A stretch of DNA of 9,417 nucleotides from Micrococcales bacterium (GTDB lineage Bacteria > Actinomycetota > Actinomycetes > Actinomycetales > Microbacteriaceae), in NCBI GenBank assembly GCA_947441105.1, contig CANESN010000026.1, positions 1 through 9,417 of the forward strand, in the 5' to 3' direction. Below, piece after piece: positions 5,848 through 9,417 of the stretch. The position numbers and the translations under genes are program-made. The notes under the pieces are model-generated. The model saw only the letters and a list, made by a program, of their open reading frames with translations. It made no database searches and was not told where the DNA came from. Within the stretch, counting starts at the first letter, position 1. Every line of letters starts with the position of its first letter.

Positions 5848-7032
5848 CTAGCTCTGAACTGCCCTGGAGTAGACCTCTAGCGTGCGAGTCGCAATCGACT
5901 CCCAACTAAATTCTTCAACCGCTCTAATGCGTCCAGCTTCGCCAAAAGATTTCAGGGTTCCTGACTCCAACGCAGCGTTTAGGGCATTGCCCCAATCCGC
6001 AACAAACTTGTTCTCATCAACCGGTGTTCCCGAGCCGTCCTCAACCTGCTCAATTGGCACTAGCCATCCGGTTTTGCCATCGGCTACCACCTCGGGGATG
6101 CCGCCGGTTGCAGTTGCTATTACCGGTGCGCCACAGGCCATTGCCTCTAGGTTCACGATTCCCAATGGTTCGTAAATCGAAGGGCAAACAAAAGCATCAG
6201 CGTTACTCAGAAGCGCGGCCAACTTAGGTTGTGGGAGGTGTTCCGGAATCCAAACCACGCCTGAGCGGGTCTTAGAAAGTTCAGATACTAAGTGCTCGAC
6301 CTCGGCTTTGATCTCTGGGGTATCCGGTGCCCCAGCGCAAAGTACCAACTGAACATCCTGCGGTAGCTGGCTTGCTGCCCTCAAAAAATATGGAAGGCCT
6401 TTTTGCCTGGTGATTCGACCCACAAAGACAACCGAACGCTGATCAGGGTTTACACCCAGCGAGCGAACCATGTCTGCATCGTGAAGTGGTTGCCACTTTT
6501 GGGAGTCAATACCGTTGTAGACAACCTCAACCTTGTTTGGATCAAGTTCCGGATAAGCCTTGAGTATGTCTCTACGCATGCCGTGAGACACCGCGATGAC
6601 TCGCTTTGCCTGCTCGTAGGCCGCTCGCTCGATAAAGGACGAGACCGCATACCCTCCCCCAAGCTGTTCCGCTTTCCAGGGGCGCAAAGGTTCTAACGAG
6701 TGGGCGGTGATCACGTGAGGTATGGCGTGCAGCATCGATGCTATGTGACCGGCAAAGTTGGCATACCAGGTGTGAGAGTGAACTAGGTCTGCGCCTTTGA
6801 TAGCCTGAACAATCTCGAGATCGGTAGCCATGGTTTGAATGGCTGGGTTGGCATCCGTATAGGCCGAAGGAGTGCGGTAGCCAAAGGTGTCGGCCTCTTG
6901 AATCGGTTCCCCAAATGCGTGAACTCGTGCCTGAATTCTGGATCTAAGAACCTTGACCAATTCGGTGATGTGCACACCGGCTCCACCATAGACATTGGGC
7001 GGATACTCCTTGGTAACAAAATCCACGCGCAT
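5848..7032 (-). CDS. glgA: Glycogen synthase / maltose-1-phosphate synthase (actinobacterial GlgA/GlgM type, GT4)
   Basis: A 394-aa GT-B enzyme of the actinobacterial GlgA family, which uses ADP-glucose. The glycine-rich N-terminal motif is PPNVYGGAGVH (11-21). HSHTWYANFAG lies at 85-95 and the donor-site FVGRITRQKG at 203-212 (R206, K211). The E-x7-E motif runs from E288 to E296 in IYEPLGIVNLEAMACG. TGGIPEVV (309-316) completes the nucleotide site. The family includes classical glycogen synthase and mycobacterial GlgM (Rv1212c), shown to make maltose-1-phosphate from ADP-glucose and glucose-1-phosphate; sequence here cannot separate the two. The divergent glgC 47 bp away supplies the substrate and supports the call. 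ATG at 7032 has no Shine-Dalgarno sequence but a -10 hexamer 6 nt upstream. The ABC ATPase follows after 11 nt. Confidence 0.92.
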   Translation of the reverse strand: MRVDFVTKEYPPNVYGGAGVHITELVKVLRSRIQARVHAFGEPIQEADTFGYRTPSAYTDANPAIQTMATDLEIVQAIKGADLVHSHTWYANFAGHIASMLHAIPHVITAHSLEPLRPWKAEQLGGGYAVSSFIERAAYEQAKRVIAVSHGMRRDILKAYPELDPNKVEVVYNGIDSQKWQPLHDADMVRSLGVNPDQRSVVFVGRITRQKGLPYFLRAASQLPQDVQLVLCAGAPDTPEIKAEVEHLVSELSKTRSGVVWIPEHLPQPKLAALLSNADAFVCPSIYEPLGIVNLEAMACGAPVIATATGGIPEVVADGKTGWLVPIEQVEDGSGTPVDENKFVADWGNALNAALESGTLKSFGEAGRIRAVEEFSWESIATRTLEVYSRAVQS

Positions 7033-7066
7033 ACCGAAATGCTAGTGTCTGCGCCACTTTTAACAA
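7033..7066 (-). promoter_or_regulatory. Leaderless promoter of glgA
   Basis: On the minus strand, TTGTTA (7066-7061) is a 4-of-6 match to TTGACA. A 16-nt spacer separates it from TAGCAT (7044-7039). The 6-nt spacer TTCGGT then precedes the ATG at 7032. The predicted transcript starts at the ATG. The -35 directly adjoins the -10 of the divergent glgC promoter (7068-7073), so polymerase probably cannot occupy both at once. Confidence 0.6.
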
Positions 7067-7067
7067 C

Positions 7068-7079
7068 TAACATTTGGCT
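7068..7079 (+). promoter_or_regulatory. -10 element for a leaderless glgC mRNA
   Basis: TAACAT (7068-7073) is followed by the 6-nt spacer TTGGCT and the ATG at 7080, predicting transcription from the A of that ATG. This decides the start: the TTG at 7074 would lie upstream of the transcript. The hexamer at -35 (GTGTCT, 7045-7050) is poor. Confidence 0.55.
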
Positions 7080-8321
7080 ATGGGTCGAACAAGAGTCTTC
7101 GGAATGGTCCTCGCTGGTGGCGAGGGCAAGCGTTTGATGCCGCTGACCGCAGATCGAGCCAAGCCAGCAGTGCCTTTTGCCGGAAGCTATCGACTTATTG
7201 ACTTCGCACTTTCGAATCTGATCAACTCCGGACTCAGACGAATTGTGGTGCTAACCCAGTACAAGTCGCACTCGCTCGACCGTCACGTCTCTCAAACTTG
7301 GCGCATGTCTCCGCTTTTGGGATCCTACGTGGCTTCGGTGCCTGCTCAACAGCGCTTGGGCAAGCGCTGGTACACCGGCAGTGCGGATGCGATTCTGCAG
7401 TCTATGAACGCCCTCAGCGATGAGAGACCTGACTACGTGGTGGTGGTCGGAGCCGACCACGTTTACCGTATGGACTTTGACCAGATGCTGCAGTCACACA
7501 TCGACTCCGGCATGGAGGCAACGGTCGCTGCCATTAGACAGCCAATCGCCATTGCTCCGCAGTTTGGCGTAATTGAGGTTGATCCGGCTAACCCGGTCAA
7601 AATCTCGGCATTCCGTGAGAAGCCAGCCGACCCGCAGCCGGTGCCGGGAGATCCAACCCAGGCTTTGGTTTCGATGGGAAACTACATCTTCAATGCGCAG
7701 TCATTGATTGATGCTATTGAACGTGATGGGGAAAACCCAGACTCATCGCACGACATGGGTGGGGACATCATTCCTTACTTTGTGAACCACGGCACGGCTG
7801 GTGCTTACGACTTCACCTTCAATGAGATTCCGGGTGCAACCGCTCGCGACAAGTCCTACTGGCGAGACGTGGGAACCATGGACTCCTACTACGACGCTCA
7901 CATGGACCTAATCTCAACCATGCCAATCTTCAACCTCTACAACTCGGACTGGCCGGTCTACAACCAGCAGATCAACTTGCCTCCGGCCAAGTTCATCCAC
8001 GACTCAGAGGGCAACCAGGGTCGCACGCAGGATTCGATTGTGAGCTTGGGTGTTGTGGTTTCCGGAGGAATTGTTGATCGCTCAGTGCTCTCCCCCAATG
8101 TCCGAGTCTCCTCGAGAACACTGATCATCGAGTCTGTCTTGCTGGATGATGTTCAGGTTGGACGCGATTGCACCATTCGCAAGGCGATTCTGGACAAGAA
8201 CGTTGTGGTTTCAGATGGTGCAAGCATCGGTGTCAGCAAAGAGCGAGACCTAGAGCGCGGCTTCACCGTCACAGAGAGCGGCATAACCGTTGTCGCAAAG
8301 GGGCGCTTGGTTACACCTTGA
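7080..8321 (+). CDS. glgC: Glucose-1-phosphate adenylyltransferase (ADP-glucose pyrophosphorylase)
   Basis: A 413-aa enzyme making ADP-glucose from glucose-1-phosphate and ATP, the committed step of glycogen synthesis. The nucleotide-binding loop is [13 protein letters not shown] (11-23), followed by [16 protein letters not shown] (27-42). YTGSADAI lies at 98-105. The catalytic Asp is D126 in [10 protein letters not shown]. The sugar-phosphate Lys is K181 in FREKP, and SMGNYIF (198-204) and WRDVGT (261-266) match the family. From about 310 to the end is the left-handed beta-helix domain that takes part in allosteric control. Length is normal. It is divergent from glgA, which uses its product. 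The start at 7080 is set by the -10 element 6 nt upstream. The TGA overlaps the TTG of serB. Confidence 0.97.
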   Translation: MGRTRVFGMVLAGGEGKRLMPLTADRAKPAVPFAGSYRLIDFALSNLINSGLRRIVVLTQYKSHSLDRHVSQTWRMSPLLGSYVASVPAQQRLGKRWYTGSADAILQSMNALSDERPDYVVVVGADHVYRMDFDQMLQSHIDSGMEATVAAIRQPIAIAPQFGVIEVDPANPVKISAFREKPADPQPVPGDPTQALVSMGNYIFNAQSLIDAIERDGENPDSSHDMGGDIIPYFVNHGTAGAYDFTFNEIPGATARDKSYWRDVGTMDSYYDAHMDLISTMPIFNLYNSDWPVYNQQINLPPAKFIHDSEGNQGRTQDSIVSLGVVVSGGIVDRSVLSPNVRVSSRTLIIESVLLDDVQVGRDCTIRKAILDKNVVVSDGASIGVSKERDLERGFTVTESGITVVAKGRLVTP

Positions 8322-8947
8322 CAAAGTTCCTAGTGGTTTTTGACGTTGACTCAACCCTCATCAATGACGAAGCAATTGAATTACTGGCCGAGCGGGCTGG
8401 GAAAAGACAAGAGGTAGCCGAGGTCACAGAGCGCGCAATGCGCGGCGAACTCGACTTTGAAGACAGCCTGAGGCAGCGTGTTCTAACCCTCAAGGGACTG
8501 GATGAGGCCGTTCTAAGCGAGGTGTCCCAACAGCTCTCCCCCACAAAGGGAGCTAAAGAACTCATTGAGTCTATTCACAAGCGCGGCGGCAAGGCCGCTG
8601 CCGTATCGGGCGGTTTTATCCAGCTCCTAGCTCCAGTCAAGCAGCAGTTGAACTTTGATCTCGAGCGGGCAAACACACTTGAGGTTGTCGATGGCCAGCT
8701 CACCGGCCAGGTTATTGGCAAGGTTATTGATAGGGCCGCCAAGGCCGAAGCACTTGTGGAGTGGGCAAACCAGTTAGGCGTTAGCCAACAACAGACCATT
8801 GCGGTCGGTGACGGTGCCAATGACTTGGGAATGATGGAAGTTGCCGGACTCTCGGTGGCATTCTGTGCGAAGCCTGTAGTGCAGCAGAAAGCAAAAATCG
8901 CGCTCAATGAGCGCGATCTAAGCCTGCTAATTCAGTTATTGCCCTAG
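8318..8947 (+). CDS. serB: Phosphoserine phosphatase
   Basis: A 209-aa HAD-superfamily phosphatase catalysing the last step of serine synthesis from 3-phosphoserine. The nucleophile motif is FDVDSTL (8-14; D9 nucleophile, D11 acid/base), motif II is VSGGF (96-100, S97), K142 lies in the RAAKAEAL segment, and the Mg-binding motif is VGDGANDLG (163-171, D165 and D169). The cap region 20-75 matches SerB. There is no N-terminal ACT domain, so this is the short form. The start is TTG at 8318, overlapping the glgC TGA (TTGA); only a distant AAGGGG is seen, so it is probably translated by coupling to glgC. An open frame continues upstream to 8168 but overlaps glgC. The TAG stop coincides with the opposing gene's TAG in the palindrome CTAG. 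Confidence 0.93.
   Translation: MTKFLVVFDVDSTLINDEAIELLAERAGKRQEVAEVTERAMRGELDFEDSLRQRVLTLKGLDEAVLSEVSQQLSPTKGAKELIESIHKRGGKAAAVSGGFIQLLAPVKQQLNFDLERANTLEVVDGQLTGQVIGKVIDRAAKAEALVEWANQLGVSQQQTIAVGDGANDLGMMEVAGLSVAFCAKPVVQQKAKIALNERDLSLLIQLLP
8885..8917 (-). terminator. Intrinsic terminator of the enoyl-ACP reductase gene, inside serB
   Basis: ATCGCGCTC (8897-8905), loop AAT, GAGCGCGAT (8909-8917) form a perfect 9-bp GC-rich stem. On the minus strand it is followed by TTTTT (including the last stem base), then GC and TTTC. On the plus strand no T-tract follows. It begins 26 nt past the minus-strand stop at 8944 and is written in serB codons encoding about residues 193-200. Confidence 0.8.
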
Positions 8948-9417
8948 GCACCGGTGGAGTGAAGTCCACCATCGACGTGGATCATTTCACCTGTGGTTGC
9001 TGGGAACCAGTCGCTCAATAGCGCAACCAAGCCCTTGGCAGCAGCCTCGGTGTCGGTTAGGTCCCAACCAAGTGGTGCGCGGCCAGTCCAAAGCTCTTCC
9101 ATGGTTGCAAAGCCAGGGATGCCCTTCGCGGCGGTAGTGCGAAGTGGTCCAGCAGAAATCAGGTTCACGCGGATTCCCTTGTCGCCTAGGTAGCGAGCTA
9201 GGTAGCGAGCGGTTGACTCAAACGCAGCCTTGGCAACACCCATCCAGTCGTATACCGGCCAGGAAACAGTCGCATCGAAAGTCAAACCAACCACAGAGCT
9301 TGGGTTGTTTAGGACCGGCAAGCATGCGGTGGTGATTGCCTTCAGGGAGTAGGCAGAAACCTCTACAGCGGTTGAAACATCAGACCATGGGGTCTCCATG
9401 AAGTTACCGCCAAGTGC
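8944..9417 (-). CDS. fabI: Enoyl-[acyl-carrier-protein] reductase (NADH), InhA/FabI type, C-terminal part
   Basis: The last 157 codons of an SDR-type enoyl-ACP reductase, which carries out the final reduction in each round of fatty-acid elongation using NADH; roughly the first 100 residues lie beyond the window. Counting from the first visible residue, the catalytic pair is Y56 and K63 (Y-x6-K) in PVYDWMGVAKAAFES, and F47 sits nine residues before the Tyr as in mycobacterial InhA (F149/Y158/K165). AGPLRT (89-94), RAPLGW (113-118), LLSDWFPATTGE (133-144) and VDGG close the fold. Overall wording is closest to actinobacterial InhA, but the substrate-loop region is about 10 residues shorter than InhA as I remember it. 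The stop overlaps the serB stop, and a strong terminator follows inside serB. Confidence 0.93.
   Translation of the reverse strand, partial: ALGGNFMETPWSDVSTAVEVSAYSLKAITTACLPVLNNPSSVVGLTFDATVSWPVYDWMGVAKAAFESTARYLARYLGDKGIRVNLISAGPLRTTAAKGIPGFATMEELWTGRAPLGWDLTDTEAAAKGLVALLSDWFPATTGEMIHVDGGLHSTGA
9186..9209. repeat. Two perfect tandem copies of a 12-nt unit inside fabI
   Basis: CTAGGTAGCGAG occurs twice in direct succession (9186-9197 and 9198-9209), encoding ARYL-ARYL on the minus strand. The protein segment has the same length as in related enoyl reductases, so this looks like coincident codon choice in a helix, not an inserted repeat. Confidence 0.85.

Noticed and set aside
5837..5905. 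TTG start at 5905 giving the ABC ATPase 23 extra N-terminal residues
   Set aside because: It would overlap glgA by 58 nt, and the extra residues do not resemble an ABC N-terminus. ATG 5836 begins directly with the family's first strand.
7074..7079. TTG at 7074 as the glgC start
   Set aside because: It lies upstream of the transcript start predicted from TAACAT, and ATG 7080 fits the family N-terminus.
8168..8317. Upstream extension of serB to 8168
   Set aside because: The extra 50 residues are an out-of-frame reading of the glgC beta-helix region. The HAD motif begins a few residues after TTG 8318.
8953..8970. Inverted repeat GGTGGA-6-TCCACC just after serB, as a serB terminator
   Set aside because: No T-tract follows on either strand. 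It lies in fabI codons for the conserved VDGG-type C-terminus, so coding explains it.
9186..9209. Tandem 12-nt repeat as a slippage insertion
   Set aside because: The segment has the same length as in other enoyl reductases, with RYL(A) conserved, so the second copy is not an insertion.
1..9417. Search for mobile elements, CRISPR repeats, toxin-antitoxin pairs, defence genes or a new multi-gene system
   Set aside because: No transposase, integrase, terminal repeat, spaced direct repeat or nuclease cassette is visible. The exonuclease and sirtuin could be imagined as defence genes, but the exonuclease is an ordinary DnaQ-like protein and the sirtuin is a lone class II deacylase without a defence partner.

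Overview
The window looks like a compact actinobacterial chromosome. The best guess is a small-genome freshwater Microbacteriaceae relative, such as the Rhodoluna/Aquiluna type, but this is an inference. The reasons are an InhA-type enoyl-ACP reductase, the divergent glycogen synthase/glgC pair typical of actinobacteria, a class II sirtuin, a type B L31, moderate GC by eye, almost no intergenic DNA, many 4-nt gene overlaps, several TTG starts, and genes without Shine-Dalgarno sequences but with a -10 hexamer just upstream of the start codon. There is no mobile element, CRISPR array, phage gene or defence cassette. Every gene but one small one belongs to a family I can name at least at superfamily level.

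Layout, left to right. (1) On the minus strand, the first 60 codons of uppP (undecaprenyl-diphosphate phosphatase) lie behind a small uncharacterised acidic protein, joined by an ATGA overlap. (2) On the plus strand, tRNA-Leu(GAG) is followed by a SIRT4-like (class II) sirtuin and a histidine phosphatase that overlap by 8 nt. (3) On the minus strand, an alpha/beta hydrolase and a GT4 glycosyltransferase overlap at TTGA; this operon converges on the phosphatase. (4) On the plus strand is a DnaQ-like DEDDh exonuclease. (5) On the minus strand are glgA/glgM (glycogen or maltose-1-phosphate synthase), then an orphan ModF/YlmA-like ABC ATPase, then rpmE2 (L31 type B). (6) On the plus strand are glgC (ADP-glucose pyrophosphorylase) and serB (phosphoserine phosphatase), coupled by a TTGA overlap; glgC is divergent from glgA across 47 bp. 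(7) On the minus strand is the C-terminal part of an InhA/FabI-type enoyl-ACP reductase, cut by the right edge.

How the parts work together. GlgC makes ADP-glucose and the divergent GlgA-type enzyme uses it, so their shared 47-bp promoter region is the natural control point for glycogen or alpha-glucan synthesis. UppP and FabI serve envelope and lipid synthesis, and the hydrolase/GT4 pair may do so too. The rest is housekeeping.

I found no new biochemical system. The most interesting signals concern gene architecture. Four genes have a TAnnnT hexamer exactly 6 nt before the start codon, with no ribosome-binding site, which is the signature of leaderless mRNAs; a fifth start has a degenerate copy. 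All three convergent junctions have overlapping stops, and in each an intrinsic-terminator-like hairpin for one gene is written inside the coding sequence of the opposing gene.
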